Positions 33,613 through 43,403 of a stretch of 64,000 nt of DNA are shown here, piece by piece. A program made the position numbers and the translations under genes. Within the stretch, counting starts at the first letter, position 1; each line of letters starts with the position of its first letter. Origin of the DNA: Halobacillus salinus (GTDB lineage: Bacteria; Bacillota; Bacilli; Bacillales; Halobacillaceae); contig NZ_SRJC01000001.1 of NCBI RefSeq assembly GCF_004684905.1, forward strand, positions 496,001 to 560,000. The letters run 5' to 3'. The notes under the pieces were generated by a model that made no database searches, was not told the origin of the DNA, and saw nothing but the letters and a program-made list of their open reading frames with translations.

Positions 33613-35265
33613 ATGAACTTTGTACAAACGATGACGGCGCTGATGCCTGTTCTTGCTGTATTGATCCTATTAGTGATGCTGCGCTTACCTGCTGTGAAGG
33701 CGATGCCTATTAGTCTACTTGTAGTTGCTCTGCTTGCAGTAATGGTGTGGAAGGTTCCTGTCATACGAGTAGTGGCTGCGTCTATAGAAGGTCTCATGAT
33801 TGCGGTTTCTATTCTATGGATTGTATTCGGGGCTATTCTTCTATTGAATACTTTGAAGAACAGCGGGGCCCTTGAGACCATCCGGACCGGTTTTTCAGAG
33901 ATTTCTACTGACCGGCGAGTACAGGTCATTATCATTGCCTGGTTATTCGGTTCTTTCATTGAGGGTGCTGCGGGCTTTGGGACACCTGCGGCGATTGCAG
34001 CTCCGCTCTTATTAACACTCGGATTTCCTGCACTTGCAGCTGTTTCTTTAGCTTTGATCGCTGATAGCAGTGCTGTATCATTCGGGGCAGTCGGAACACC
34101 TCTGATTGTCGGTGTCGATCAAGGATTGAGACAAGGGGCGGACCTTGCTGCACCTGTCCAACAGGCGCTGGAAGGACAGACGATGGGTGACTATATTCAA
34201 GGGGTAGCTCAATCTGCTGTGATGATGGATCTATTCATTGGTACTTGGATTCCGCTTATTCTTGTCGTCATGTTGACCAAGATATTCGGAGAAAACCGTT
34301 CTTTTAAAGAAGGGCTCGAAGTCTGGAAGTTTGCTTTGTTTGCGGGTCTGAGTTTTACGGTACCCGCCTTCGTGGTCGCTACATTCTTCGGACCGGAGTT
34401 CCCTTCCATCATCGGTGGTCTTGTGGGCTTGGCGATTGTAGTACCAGCTGCAAGGAAAGGATTCCTTTTACCTGAGAAAGCTTGGGATTTTCCGAAAAGA
34501 GAGAAAGAACAAGGAGCAGAGGAAGCGGTTTCGATGGTGGAGCGTATGCCATTGTATAAAGCGTGGATTCCCTATATTCTTGTTGCTCTTTTGCTTGTTG
34601 TCACTCGTTTAGAGATACTGCCGTTCAAACAGTTGTTGCGCTCTTTGAAAGTGCAGTGGAATGACATTCTAGGAACAGGGATATCTACATCGTTTGAACC
34701 GCTCTATTTACCTGGCAGTCTATTTGTTGTTGCTATTATCATTACCATCTTTTATCACAAGATGAATGGAGAAGAAGTGAAAAAGACACTTTCAACCTCT
34801 GCTTCTTCTATGCTTGGAAGTATCGTCGCTCTAGGTACAGCTGTACCGATGGTGCGCATCTTCATCAACTCTGGTGTGAACGGAGCCGATTTGTTAAGTA
34901 TGCCGATGGAACTTGCTGTTCTAGTTTCTGATGCAGTCGGCGGAGCCTGGCCCTTGGTTGCACCGATCATTGGGGCGCTTGGTTCTTTCATTTCCGGCAG
35001 TGCGACGTTCAGTAACATGATGTTCTCTCTGTTTCAATTTAGTGCAGCAGACCAAATCGGGATATCAGAACAATCTGTCGTCGCCCTTCAGGTTCTTGGC
35101 TCCAATGCAGGAAACATGGTATGTATTCTAAATGTCGTTGCAGCGGCATCCGTCGTCAACCTTGTAGGGAAAGAAGGAGAAATTATACGGATCACGATGA
35201 TTCCTATGCTGTTCTACGTACTCCTAACAGGGGGAATTGGAATATTGTTTCTATATGTGATGTAA
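33613..35265 (+). CDS. lctP: L-lactate permease (LctP/LldP family)
   Basis: 550 residues, about 13 membrane helices, with the family stretch [31 protein letters not shown] (about 115-145). Moves lactate with protons across the membrane. The Rex operator upstream implies induction under low oxygen, as for ldh-lctP in Bacillus, but no ldh gene is adjacent. Start has a GAGGGGTGATGG region upstream. Confidence 0.93.
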   Translation: MNFVQTMTALMPVLAVLILLVMLRLPAVKAMPISLLVVALLAVMVWKVPVIRVVAASIEGLMIAVSILWIVFGAILLLNTLKNSGALETIRTGFSEISTDRRVQVIIIAWLFGSFIEGAAGFGTPAAIAAPLLLTLGFPALAAVSLALIADSSAVSFGAVGTPLIVGVDQGLRQGADLAAPVQQALEGQTMGDYIQGVAQSAVMMDLFIGTWIPLILVVMLTKIFGENRSFKEGLEVWKFALFAGLSFTVPAFVVATFFGPEFPSIIGGLVGLAIVVPAARKGFLLPEKAWDFPKREKEQGAEEAVSMVERMPLYKAWIPYILVALLLVVTRLEILPFKQLLRSLKVQWNDILGTGISTSFEPLYLPGSLFVVAIIITIFYHKMNGEEVKKTLSTSASSMLGSIVALGTAVPMVRIFINSGVNGADLLSMPMELAVLVSDAVGGAWPLVAPIIGALGSFISGSATFSNMMFSLFQFSAADQIGISEQSVVALQVLGSNAGNMVCILNVVAAASVVNLVGKEGEIIRITMIPMLFYVLLTGGIGILFLYVM

Positions 35266-35269
35266 CCTG

Positions 35270-35298
35270 AGAAGAGGGAGGAACAACCTTCCTCTTCT
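35270..35298 (+). terminator. Probable terminator of lctP
   Basis: AGAAGAGGGAGG (35270-35281) with CCTTCCTCTTCT (35287-35298), one G-U pair. The T-tail is poor. Confidence 0.55.
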
Positions 35299-35335
35299 TA
35301 AGTTTAAAGCTTTGAGACTTTTTTGAATTTATCCG

Positions 35336-35363
35336 TTGACATCTTGCATCTCGCATGTATAAT
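35336..35363 (+). promoter_or_regulatory. SigA promoter of argGH
   Basis: TTGACA (35336-35341), 16-bp spacer, TATAAT (35358-35363). Confidence 0.85.
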
Positions 35364-35397
35364 TATAAATATCAAATAATAAATATACATTCACAGA

Positions 35398-35634
35398 CGA
35401 AGAGAGTACGATCGCGATTGATCCTTCAGCGAATCAGGGGTGGTGGGAGCCTGATGATCAAGCCTTCGGAAACGCACTTCTGAGATGTTCGGTGAAAGTA
35501 AGTAGCCTGAACCGGGAGCACCCGTTATCAGTTTCAAGTTGGTCTTTGATTTTCATAGACAATGAGAGTGGCACCGCGGATATTTAAATGACGAATCCGT
35601 CTCTCCCTAATTAGGGGAAGAGACGGATTTTTTT
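35398..35634 (+). promoter_or_regulatory. T-box leader of argGH, probably sensing tRNA-Arg
   Basis: Stem I begins GAAGAGAGTA and closes with CTTC. The T-box sequence GAGAGTGGCACCGCGG is at 35564-35579. The terminator (35595-35604 arm with 35619-35628, T-run to 35634) competes with the antiterminator. In the specifier region AAACGCAC, CGC (Arg) followed by A is the best candidate codon, fitting an arginine operon. The antiterminator is favoured when uncharged tRNA binds. Confidence 0.92.
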
Positions 35635-35661
35635 GTACCAATAAAAAGGAGGCAGTTAAAC

Positions 35662-36882
35662 ATGACAAAGCCAAAGGTAGTACTAGCATATTCAGGTGGA
35701 TTAGATACATCGATTTCAGTGAAATGGATTCAAGAGAAATATGGATATGATGTCATCGCATTAGGGTTAGACGTAGGAGAAGGGAAGGATCTTGAGAAGA
35801 TTCGTCAGAAAGCGCTCGACGTTGGCGCAATCAAAGCGATCATGATCAATGCGAAAGAGCTTTTGGCAGAGGAGTATTTGATGCCTGCCTTGAAAGCGAA
35901 CGCTCTATATGAAGGGAAGTATCCATTATCTTCTGCTCTATCTAGACCACTGATTTCGAAGCTGCTTGTTGAGGTGGCGGAGCAGGAAGGAGCAGTCGCA
36001 GTTGCGCACGGCTGCACAGGAAAAGGAAACGACCAAGTACGTTTTGAAGTGTCCATTCAGGCGCTCAATCCGGACCTTGAAGTCATCGCTCCTGTACGGG
36101 AATGGGGCATGAACCGTGATGAACAACTTATCTATGCAGAGGAAAAAGGGATTCCTGTCCCCGTTAACAAAGAGAATCCTTTCTCCATCGACGCCAATAT
36201 TTGGGGACGTGCCTGTGAAGCGGGTGTGTTAGAGGATCCATGGCAGGAAGCTCCTGAAGCAGCTTATGCTTGGACGAATCCGATCGAAGACACACCGGAC
36301 ACTCCGGAGACGATCGAGATTGATTTCGAGCAAGGGAAGCCTGTCGGGCTCAATGGTAAAAAGATGGAGCTTGTACCACTGATCGAATACTTAAATGAGC
36401 TCGGCGGAAAACATGGTGTCGGAAGAATCGACCATACAGAGAATCGTCTCGTCGGTATCAAATCAAGAGAAGTGTATGAGAATCCTGCAGCGATGATTTT
36501 GATCAACGCACACAAGGAATTGGAGTTTTTGACTCTTACAAGAGAAGTTTCCCAATATAAAGTGAACGTGGATCAACAGTTGTCTAAGGTCATTTACGAT
36601 GGTCTATGGTATTCTCCACTGCAGCCCGCACTATCTGCGTTTGTTGATTCTACGCAACAAGTCGTAACAGGTACGGTGAAGGTGAAACTGTTCAAAGGTC
36701 ACCACAATGTCATCGGGAAGAAGTCACCAGTCAGCCTTTATAATGAAGAACTGTCTACGTATTCCAAAGGGGACGCGTTCGACCATGATGCGGCAGTAGG
36801 TTTCATCAAGCTTTGGGGGCTTCCAACGAAGGTTCACGCAGATGTCCACAAGAACGAGCCAAAGGTGAAAGTCCATGACTAA
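35662..36882 (+). CDS. argG: Argininosuccinate synthase
   Basis: Joins citrulline and aspartate with ATP. 406 residues with the N-type ATP loop AYSGGLDTS (about 9-17) and the [12 protein letters not shown] signature near 118-129. AAAAGGAGG precedes the ATG. First gene of argGH, under the T-box; it ends in an 8-nt overlap with argH. Confidence 0.97.
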   Translation: MTKPKVVLAYSGGLDTSISVKWIQEKYGYDVIALGLDVGEGKDLEKIRQKALDVGAIKAIMINAKELLAEEYLMPALKANALYEGKYPLSSALSRPLISKLLVEVAEQEGAVAVAHGCTGKGNDQVRFEVSIQALNPDLEVIAPVREWGMNRDEQLIYAEEKGIPVPVNKENPFSIDANIWGRACEAGVLEDPWQEAPEAAYAWTNPIEDTPDTPETIEIDFEQGKPVGLNGKKMELVPLIEYLNELGGKHGVGRIDHTENRLVGIKSREVYENPAAMILINAHKELEFLTLTREVSQYKVNVDQQLSKVIYDGLWYSPLQPALSAFVDSTQQVVTGTVKVKLFKGHHNVIGKKSPVSLYNEELSTYSKGDAFDHDAAVGFIKLWGLPTKVHADVHKNEPKVKVHD

Positions 36883-38248
36883 GTTATGGGGAGGCCGTTT
36901 TACTAAACCAACCAATAAATTAGTAGAAGAATATACGGCTTCGATCGGTTTCGATCAAAAGCTGGCCTTGCAGGATATCAAGGGGAGTCTCGCCCACGTA
37001 AGCATGCTGGGCGAGTGCGGTATCCTTTCCTTCGACGAAGTGAAGACAATTACGAATGGACTTCACACAATCGAGAAGAAAATCGTGAATGGAGAAGCAG
37101 AATTCAACGTTTCCGATGAAGATATCCATATGAATATCGAACGTATGCTGATCGAAGAAATCGGACCTGTCGGAGGGAAACTTCATACAGGTAGAAGCAG
37201 GAACGACCAAGTGGCAACAGATATGCACTTATATATGAAGGAAAAAACGGAAGTGTTCATCCAACAAGTAGAGGACGTTCAGACAGCACTTATGAAACAG
37301 GCCGAGCAGCATGTGGAGACCATCATTCCGGGTTACACACACCTGCAGCGTGCTCAGCCGATTTCGTTCGCTCATCACTTACTCGCATACTTTTGGATGT
37401 TCGAGCGAGACAAACAACGTCTCGAGGATAGCTTGAAGCGAATCAATTGGTCACCACTTGGTGCCGCAGCATTAGCTGGTACTCCCTATCCAATTAACCG
37501 CAAAATGACATCTGATGCTCTCGGATTCGATCAACCTTATCCAAATTCCCTTGATGCCGTAAGCGACCGGGATTTCATCCTTGAATTTCTATCGATTTCT
37601 TCTATATTAATTACACACATCTCGAGACTGTCTGAAGAACTTATCCTATGGAGCAGTCAGGAGTTCGACTTTATTGAACTGGATGATGCTTTCTGCACAG
37701 GATCGAGTATCATGCCACAGAAGAAGAATCCGGATGTTCCTGAATTGCTCAGAGGAAAAACAGGAAGAATCTACGGGAACTTAATGGGGCTTCTTACGTT
37801 GCTGAAAGGCTTACCACTTGCGTATAACAAAGATATGCAGGAGGACAAAGAGGGCATGTTCGATACCTCAGAAACCCTGGATGGAGCTTTATCTCTATTA
37901 GCTCCAATGATCGAAACGATGGAAGTCAAATCGGAAAACACGAGAGAAGCGGTCAACCAAGACTATTCGAACGCGACAGACATTGCCGATTATCTAGCCA
38001 TCAAAGGTTTACCGTTCCGTCAGGCACATGAAATCATTGGTAGAATCGTTTTGTATGCCATTCAACAAAATAAATATTTGCTGGATCTCTCTTTGGAGGA
38101 ATATCAAGATTTCTCTCCATTATTCGAGAAGGATATTTACAAGAAGTTGGCTCCGGATCAAGTCGTTGCTGCCCGTAATAGTGAGGGTGGTACGGGATTC
38201 GAGCAAGTGCAGAACCAGCTGAAGCTAGCTAAGCAAACGCTCGGATGA
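36875..38248 (+). CDS. argH: Argininosuccinate lyase
   Basis: Splits argininosuccinate to arginine and fumarate. 457 residues, fumarase/aspartase superfamily; signature [12 protein letters not shown] (about 277-288), HTGRSRNDQ near 109-117 and HLQRAQP near 155-161. Starts within argG. Confidence 0.97.
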   Translation: MTKLWGGRFTKPTNKLVEEYTASIGFDQKLALQDIKGSLAHVSMLGECGILSFDEVKTITNGLHTIEKKIVNGEAEFNVSDEDIHMNIERMLIEEIGPVGGKLHTGRSRNDQVATDMHLYMKEKTEVFIQQVEDVQTALMKQAEQHVETIIPGYTHLQRAQPISFAHHLLAYFWMFERDKQRLEDSLKRINWSPLGAAALAGTPYPINRKMTSDALGFDQPYPNSLDAVSDRDFILEFLSISSILITHISRLSEELILWSSQEFDFIELDDAFCTGSSIMPQKKNPDVPELLRGKTGRIYGNLMGLLTLLKGLPLAYNKDMQEDKEGMFDTSETLDGALSLLAPMIETMEVKSENTREAVNQDYSNATDIADYLAIKGLPFRQAHEIIGRIVLYAIQQNKYLLDLSLEEYQDFSPLFEKDIYKKLAPDQVVAARNSEGGTGFEQVQNQLKLAKQTLG

Positions 38249-38261
38249 CCTCCGGGCGTTT
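38235..38261 (+). terminator. Weak terminator overlapping the argH stop
   Basis: AAACGCTCGG (38235-38244) with CCGGGCGTTT (38252-38261); few T's follow. Confidence 0.55.
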
Positions 38262-38328
38262 GTTCTGTAAGAGCATCTCTCTCTTTCATTTCTGTTCATC
38301 AACACAGGACTCCGATACTTTTGAAAAC

Positions 38329-38359
38329 GTTTGAAAAATACTGAGCAGGTTATTATAAG
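38329..38359 (+). promoter_or_regulatory. Overlapping SigB-like and SigA promoters
   Basis: SigB-like: GTTTGA (38329-38334), 13 bp, GGTTAT (38348-38353), each box one mismatch from consensus. SigA-like: TTGAAA (38331-38336), 17 bp, TATAAG (38354-38359). Either or both may drive the next gene. Confidence 0.6.
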
Positions 38360-38385
38360 TAAAACGAAGCTATTGAGGAGGCAGA

Positions 38386-38715
38386 ATGATGACGAAACAC
38401 ATTGAAGCTTTTTTCGAGACGGAGAATGATGCAGAAAGCGCAAAAGCCGATTTGCAAGAGTTAGGCATTGAAAAGGAACTGGTTGAGCCGATCCCTGAGG
38501 AGGCAGATGTCCTGCCGATCGTTCCTGTTGCAGGTTCAACGAACGTAGGTGGAGCGGGAATCAGTTATGATAATATCGTGCACCCCGGCCAAGATGACAC
38601 GGGCAAGAAGCATCTCACGCACGTATTACACTTTTACTTGAGTGATGAACATTTTGATCGGGCCATTGAAAAGATCGGGAAGCACAGTGGTCACATGAAT
38701 GAGAAGCATCTATAA
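38386..38715 (+). CDS. General-stress-type small protein (YflT-like)
   Basis: 109 residues. The start MTKHIEAFFETENDAESAKADLQELG is a ferredoxin-like beta-alpha-beta unit seen in YflT/GSP17M-type stress proteins, which track signed changes along a chain. A Gly-rich middle and a His/Lys tail follow. No catalytic residues. The SigB-like promoter supports a stress role; the family call is tentative. ATG 38386 or 38389 follows GGAGG. Confidence 0.55.
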   Translation: MMTKHIEAFFETENDAESAKADLQELGIEKELVEPIPEEADVLPIVPVAGSTNVGGAGISYDNIVHPGQDDTGKKHLTHVLHFYLSDEHFDRAIEKIGKHSGHMNEKHL

Positions 38716-38747
38716 AAAAACGGCCTCGTTTAGAGGCCGTTTTTACA
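38716..38747. terminator. Bidirectional terminator
   Basis: AAAAACGGCCTC (38716-38727) with GAGGCCGTTTTT (38733-38744) between convergent genes. Confidence 0.9.
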
Positions 38748-39936
38748 TATATAAGCTGGCTAGGAATATGCCAATTGTCTCCTGATATATCTCATCAAAT
38801 TGACTGAGAGGAAGAGGGTTAACACCACGCCCGAGTTCTACCGTGAATCCAGGTTTTCTATACACTTGGATGAACCAGTCTTTGTATCCCGCAAAGCTGT
38901 AGACGTTTTTGATTGGCTGATACCCACTGACTCGCTCGAATTCATTGACGATGACCAGTGATTCAGGGGGCTCTAAGCCTTCATAACCCCAGTAAATCAC
39001 TTCCCCTTGTGTATGAAAAGCTAGCATTTTATTGAACTGCCGTGCTTGTGCAAGTTCTGCCATTGCGATGGCCTCTGGTTCAGTAAGTGGTTCATAACCT
39101 GGGAAGTCACGAGGAGATGGCTCTTTTGGCTTTCGTTCTTGTTCAATTTCCCAATTAGCAGGATACTGATTATTCAAGTCAACTCCGCGTATATTCGCTT
39201 TCCATCCGGAGAAGTCTGTGTTCCCTTTGTTAATTTCTAAGGCAAGGTCTCCAAATGGTCCAGCAGGAGGCCCATCCACGACGAGGTCCACACCATCCGG
39301 GTCAACCATCGGCACGATGGATAGTGTCACCTGGTCGTAGTAAGGATTCACGTCCAGACCACGTATCGTCTCTTTATTCGTCAAAGCAAGTAAGTAATCA
39401 TTTAAAAACTGCATGATTACAGCCGTTGTAATCCACTCATTTGCATGGAAAGATCCATTCCAGTGGACGACTTTCGTCCCTTTTCCAATCTGTAGTTCAA
39501 TCAAGTCTTTTCCCATTACACTGTTTCCGATTGTTTCCGTGCGTACAAAAGGATAAAGTTGAAGTAAACCATCCAGGTCAAATTGGAGAACCGTGGAATC
39601 GTAGTTTTGGTTCCCATTAACAATCCGTTCCGTGACTCGGCTGGGAATCTGAATCATGGCTCCGATGGGAAGCTGTTGTGGGTTAACTGTTTGATTTAAT
39701 AGAGCGAGCGAATCCATAGCAATCCGCCGATCACTTGCGATTTTCCAAAAGGTGTCACCCGCTTCTATAGTGTAGGGTTCGCTGCGATAGGCGGGAATCC
39801 GGATTGTCTGCCCAATCTGCAACTGCGAAGGATTCACTCCGGGGTTGGAATCTATAATGAATTTCAGCGGGACATTGAACAATTGGGAATAGTACCATAT
39901 CGAATCGCCGCTTCTTACTTGTACGTCCACTCGCAA
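38743..39936 (-). CDS. LysM-M14 gamma-D-glutamyl-L-diamino acid endopeptidase
   Basis: 397 residues. Two LysM peptidoglycan-binding modules (about 4-49 and 53-98), then an M14 zinc carboxypeptidase domain. Zinc ligands lie in HANEW (about 165-169) and the His of LAFHTQGE; the catalytic Glu is in TVELGRG near the end. This is the architecture of endopeptidase I of Lysinibacillus sphaericus and YqgT of B. subtilis, which cut peptidoglycan peptides. No signal peptide, as in that group, suggesting a spore or mother-cell role. Confidence 0.9.
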   Translation of the reverse strand: MRVDVQVRSGDSIWYYSQLFNVPLKFIIDSNPGVNPSQLQIGQTIRIPAYRSEPYTIEAGDTFWKIASDRRIAMDSLALLNQTVNPQQLPIGAMIQIPSRVTERIVNGNQNYDSTVLQFDLDGLLQLYPFVRTETIGNSVMGKDLIELQIGKGTKVVHWNGSFHANEWITTAVIMQFLNDYLLALTNKETIRGLDVNPYYDQVTLSIVPMVDPDGVDLVVDGPPAGPFGDLALEINKGNTDFSGWKANIRGVDLNNQYPANWEIEQERKPKEPSPRDFPGYEPLTEPEAIAMAELAQARQFNKMLAFHTQGEVIYWGYEGLEPPESLVIVNEFERVSGYQPIKNVYSFAGYKDWFIQVYRKPGFTVELGRGVNPLPLSQFDEIYQETIGIFLASLYM

Positions 39937-40040
39937 AACCTCCTTGCTGTACTTAGTAATATATATGGAAAGAATGGAACATCAATGATAGGAAATCATG
40001 TACAATACTAGGAGAACGATTATAGGAAGTAGGGAATAAC

Positions 40041-41177
40041 ATGACATCATTTGAACAACTAGGAATAACACAAGACGTAATAAAGCGATTGAAAAATCAA
40101 GGCATCACTTCGCCGACTCCGATCCAAGAAGAAACTATTCCGCTGATCAGGGAAGGGAACGATATAGTTGCAGAGGCACAGACAGGAACAGGGAAGACGT
40201 ATGCTTTTCTGTTACCTATATTAGAAAAGATCGATCCATCCAAGCCAGTCTTACAAGCGCTTATCGTGGCACCAACAAGAGAACTCGCGTTGCAGGTGAC
40301 AAAAGAAGTCGAGAAGATGAAAGAGGACCAAGTCCAGACGTTGGCGGTATATGGCGGCCAAGATGTAATGAAACAAGCGAAGAAGTTGGATGGACAGGCT
40401 CACATCGTGGTAGCGACACCAGGGCGACTGCTCGATCATATGGCACGCGAAACCATTTCTTTAGAACGTGTAGAAACGGTCGTGCTTGATGAAGCAGATC
40501 AAATGTTAGAAGTCGGTTTCTTGCCAGATGTCAAAAAAATCATGAAAGCTGTGCCGTCAGAGAGACAGACGCTTCTATTCTCTGCAACCATAACCAAACA
40601 GGTGCAGTCACTGGCGAAAATGATGTTGAAGGAACCGAAGCGTGTAAAAGTGGAAGCAGAGCAAGTGACGCTGACAAACATCAAACAGCTCTTATATGAA
40701 ACGACGGACCGCGCCAAGCAAGAGACATTGCTCTCGATTATGAGAGAGCACCGACCGTTCTTAGCCGTTATCTTCTGTCGTACGAAGCGTCGTGCGAGTA
40801 AATTGAATGGCATACTGAAACGGGAAGGTTACGAATCAGATGAACTGCACGGCGACCTATCCCAGTCCAAACGAGAGAAAGTGATGCAGCGCTTCCGTGA
40901 TGCGAAGATCCAATACTTGGTTGCGACAGATGTCGCCGCTAGGGGTCTTGATGTAGAGGGAGTTACGCATGTGTTCAATTATGATATTCCCGGGGATCCC
41001 GAGAGTTATATCCACCGGATCGGTAGGACCGGACGTGCAGGAGGGAAAGGGCTTGCGATTACCTTCTCCACTTCGAAAGATCGCCAGGCGTTAAGGGAAA
41101 TAGAAAAAACGATCGACCAGCCCCTTAACCGCCGTTCTTTGGACCATCTTTCCCCTAAGAAAGAAAGAGAAGAATAA
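40041..41177 (+). CDS. DEAD-box RNA helicase (YfmL-like)
   Basis: 378 residues, only the two RecA cores with little C-terminal tail. Q motif, AQTGTGKT (about 46-53), PTRELA, DEAD (about 150-153), SAT, and HRIGRTGR are present. The short length matches YfmL (376 residues), linked to 50S assembly and cold growth, rather than CshA/CshB with long tails. Confidence 0.92.
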   Translation: MTSFEQLGITQDVIKRLKNQGITSPTPIQEETIPLIREGNDIVAEAQTGTGKTYAFLLPILEKIDPSKPVLQALIVAPTRELALQVTKEVEKMKEDQVQTLAVYGGQDVMKQAKKLDGQAHIVVATPGRLLDHMARETISLERVETVVLDEADQMLEVGFLPDVKKIMKAVPSERQTLLFSATITKQVQSLAKMMLKEPKRVKVEAEQVTLTNIKQLLYETTDRAKQETLLSIMREHRPFLAVIFCRTKRRASKLNGILKREGYESDELHGDLSQSKREKVMQRFRDAKIQYLVATDVAARGLDVEGVTHVFNYDIPGDPESYIHRIGRTGRAGGKGLAITFSTSKDRQALREIEKTIDQPLNRRSLDHLSPKKEREE

Positions 41178-41188
41178 GAATTTGAGAA

Positions 41189-41222
41189 AAGGCCGAGGAG
41201 TATCATACTCCTCGGCCTTTAT
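41189..41222 (+). terminator. Terminator of the DEAD-box gene
   Basis: AAAGGCCGAGGAGTA stem (41189-41203) with 41207-41221, 3-nt loop. Confidence 0.85.
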
Positions 41223-41264
41223 GATTTTAAGCTTCCTTGAAAAAAGGCACCCAAAATAGAAACA

Positions 41265-41293
41265 TTGTCGAGCGGTATGAAATATGATATTCT
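41265..41293 (+). promoter_or_regulatory. Promoter of yrrT-luxS-mccAB
   Basis: TTGTCG (41265-41270), 17-bp spacer, TATTCT (41288-41293). Confidence 0.7.
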
Positions 41294-41299
41294 AACAGC

Positions 41300-41328
41300 A
41301 TAATCCCTAGTTATCTGATAGGGATTAT
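41300..41328. promoter_or_regulatory. CymR-like operator of the transsulfuration operon
   Basis: Perfect inverted repeat ATAATCCCT-N11-AGGGATTAT immediately after the -10. Form and location fit the CymR cysteine repressor site found before the same genes in B. subtilis. Confidence 0.8.
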
Positions 41329-41351
41329 AAATATTAAGGAGTGGAAGATAG

Positions 41352-41993
41352 ATGGGAGTAGAATTCATCGACCTGTTCGATCAATGGGCGAGCTCTTACG
41401 ATGACACGGTAGCGGGGAAGGACCCGGAATATAAAGAGGTTTTTGAAGGGTACGAGGAAATGTTGCAGCAATTAGCTGACCTATCGATCTCACCTGTTAT
41501 GGAATTCGGTGTCGGAACAGCTAATTTAACGAGGAAGATGGTCGACCAAAACAAAGTCGTAATCGGAATTGAACCCTCGAATGGAATGAGGCGTATTGCG
41601 ATCGTCAAGTGTCCGGAAGCGGCTATATACGAAGGGGATTTCCTCAAATATCCTCCCTTGCAGACACCTATTCGATCCATTGTAAGCTCTTTTGCTTTTC
41701 ATCATTTAAATAAACAGGAAAAAGCACAGGCTATCGAAAAGTTTCATCTTCAACTCGAGCCTGGTGGCGAAGTGACCTTTGTGGATACCCTTTTCCGCGA
41801 TGCAGAACATAAGCAACAGCTCATCGAGAAGGCGGAGAAAGAAGGTTTCCACAATTTAGCGAAAGATTTGCAGGAAGAATACTACCCTTATCTCGAAGAA
41901 ATACAAGAGGCGTTTTTACATCAAGGTTTTGAGGTATCTGTGAAACAGCTCAACCAATACGCTTGGCTCATCCAGGCGAAAAAAGGAGAATGA
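41352..41993 (+). CDS. yrrT: SAM-dependent methyltransferase YrrT
   Basis: 213 residues, the exact YrrT length. Class I methyltransferase fold with motif I VMEFGVGTANLTRK (about 48-61) and FAFHHLNKQEKAQ. The natural substrate is unknown; it uses SAM and produces SAH at the head of the methionine-to-cysteine route. luxS starts 3 bp after its stop. Confidence 0.92.
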   Translation: MGVEFIDLFDQWASSYDDTVAGKDPEYKEVFEGYEEMLQQLADLSISPVMEFGVGTANLTRKMVDQNKVVIGIEPSNGMRRIAIVKCPEAAIYEGDFLKYPPLQTPIRSIVSSFAFHHLNKQEKAQAIEKFHLQLEPGGEVTFVDTLFRDAEHKQQLIEKAEKEGFHNLAKDLQEEYYPYLEEIQEAFLHQGFEVSVKQLNQYAWLIQAKKGE

Positions 41994-41996
41994 TGT

Positions 41997-42455
41997 ATGA
42001 CACAAATGAACGTTGAAAGTTTTAACTTGGACCACACGAAAGTCAAAGCTCCCTATGTACGCCTTGTTGGAGTAACAGAAGGAGATAACGGAGACAAGAT
42101 TTATAAATACGACCTCCGCATCAAGCAACCGAATAAAGAGCATATGGAAATGCCTGCTCTCCATTCACTAGAACACTTAATGGCAGAAAACAGTCGTAAT
42201 CACCACGACCGCATCATCGACATTGGTCCAATGGGATGCCAAACGGGCTTCTATATCGCTGTCCTCAATGATGATAGTTATGATAATATTCTCGAAGTGA
42301 TTGAGAAAACATTGAACGATGTATTGGAAGCAGAAGAAGTGCCTGCTTGCAATGAAGTACAATGCGGATTTGCTGCCAGCCATAGCTTGGAAGGGGCTCA
42401 AGAGCTTGCTCGTGAACTATTGAGTAAACGTAATGAATGGACGGAAGTCTTCTAA
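41997..42455 (+). CDS. luxS: S-ribosylhomocysteine lyase LuxS
   Basis: Cleaves S-ribosylhomocysteine to homocysteine and DPD, the autoinducer-2 precursor. 152 residues. Metal ligands in HSLEH (about 56-60) and the Cys of EVQCGFA near 123; active-site Cys in MGCQTGF near 83. AAAGGAG precedes ATG 41997. Its place between yrrT and mccA is where B. subtilis has mtnN, so the nucleosidase step must be encoded elsewhere. Confidence 0.96.
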   Translation: MTQMNVESFNLDHTKVKAPYVRLVGVTEGDNGDKIYKYDLRIKQPNKEHMEMPALHSLEHLMAENSRNHHDRIIDIGPMGCQTGFYIAVLNDDSYDNILEVIEKTLNDVLEAEEVPACNEVQCGFAASHSLEGAQELARELLSKRNEWTEVF

Positions 42456-42475
42456 ATAAGAAGGGTGAGAAGAAG

Positions 42476-43396
42476 ATGGGTTTTGTTAAGGATGTACAGT
42501 CTTTAATTGGTAAGACACCTATGATTGAATTGACCCATTCCGTCATCCCGAATCAAGCACGCATATTTGCAAAGCTGGAATTTATGAACCCAGGCGGCAG
42601 TATAAAAGACCGCCTGGGTTTAAAGCTGATTGATGATGCAGAAACTCGTGGAAAGCTGAAACCGGGTGGGACAATTGTAGAGGCGACCGCCGGAAACACA
42701 GGAATCGGTGTGGCGCTCGCTGCTATCGGAAAAGGGTACCGAGTGGTTTTCGTAACCCCGGAGAAGTTCAGTCAAGAAAAGCAGACGTTGATGCGTGCTT
42801 TAGGAGCAGAGGTGATCAACACCCCGACAGAGAAGGGGATGAAAGGGGCCATTGAACGGGCGGCGGAGTACTGTAAGGAAATGCCGGGGACGTTCAGTTT
42901 GGAGCAGTTTCATAATCAGGCAAACCCAGATACTTATTATGAAACGCTTGGTCCGGAAATCTATGCAGATATGGACGGGGATGTTGACGTTTTTCTTGCT
43001 GGAGCAGGCACTGGCGGCACATTCATGGGCACAGCCCGATATTTGAAAGAGAAGAACCCTTCTATTAAGACTTCGATTGTTGAGCCAGAAGGGTCCGTTC
43101 TGAACGGAGGTCCGTCCGGTCCACACAAGACGGAAGGAATCGGTATGGAATTTCTGCCTTTCTATATGGATAAGAAATATTTTGATGCGATCCACACTAT
43201 AACGGATGAAATTGCCTTCCAGCGGGTGAGAGAACTCGCACTGACGGAAGGGTTGCTAGTAGCGAGTTCTTCAGGGGCGGCTTTTGAAGCGGCCTTACGA
43301 GAAGCGGAACAATCGAAGCCTGGAACGAAAATTGTAACGATATTTCCAGATAGTAGTGAGCGATATTTAAGCCAAGGGATTTATGACGAGGAGTGA
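42476..43396 (+). CDS. mccA: O-acetylserine-dependent cystathionine beta-synthase MccA
   Basis: PLP enzyme condensing homocysteine with O-acetylserine to cystathionine. 306 residues from ATG 42476; the upstream in-frame ATG lies within luxS and adds a non-conserved leader. PLP lysine in NPGGSIKDRLG (about 36-46), TSGNTG-like TAGNTGIG, phosphate loop GAGTGGTF. Context separates it from plain CysK. Confidence 0.92.
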   Translation: MGFVKDVQSLIGKTPMIELTHSVIPNQARIFAKLEFMNPGGSIKDRLGLKLIDDAETRGKLKPGGTIVEATAGNTGIGVALAAIGKGYRVVFVTPEKFSQEKQTLMRALGAEVINTPTEKGMKGAIERAAEYCKEMPGTFSLEQFHNQANPDTYYETLGPEIYADMDGDVDVFLAGAGTGGTFMGTARYLKEKNPSIKTSIVEPEGSVLNGGPSGPHKTEGIGMEFLPFYMDKKYFDAIHTITDEIAFQRVRELALTEGLLVASSSGAAFEAALREAEQSKPGTKIVTIFPDSSERYLSQGIYDEE

Positions 43397-43403
43397 AATA
43401 GAT

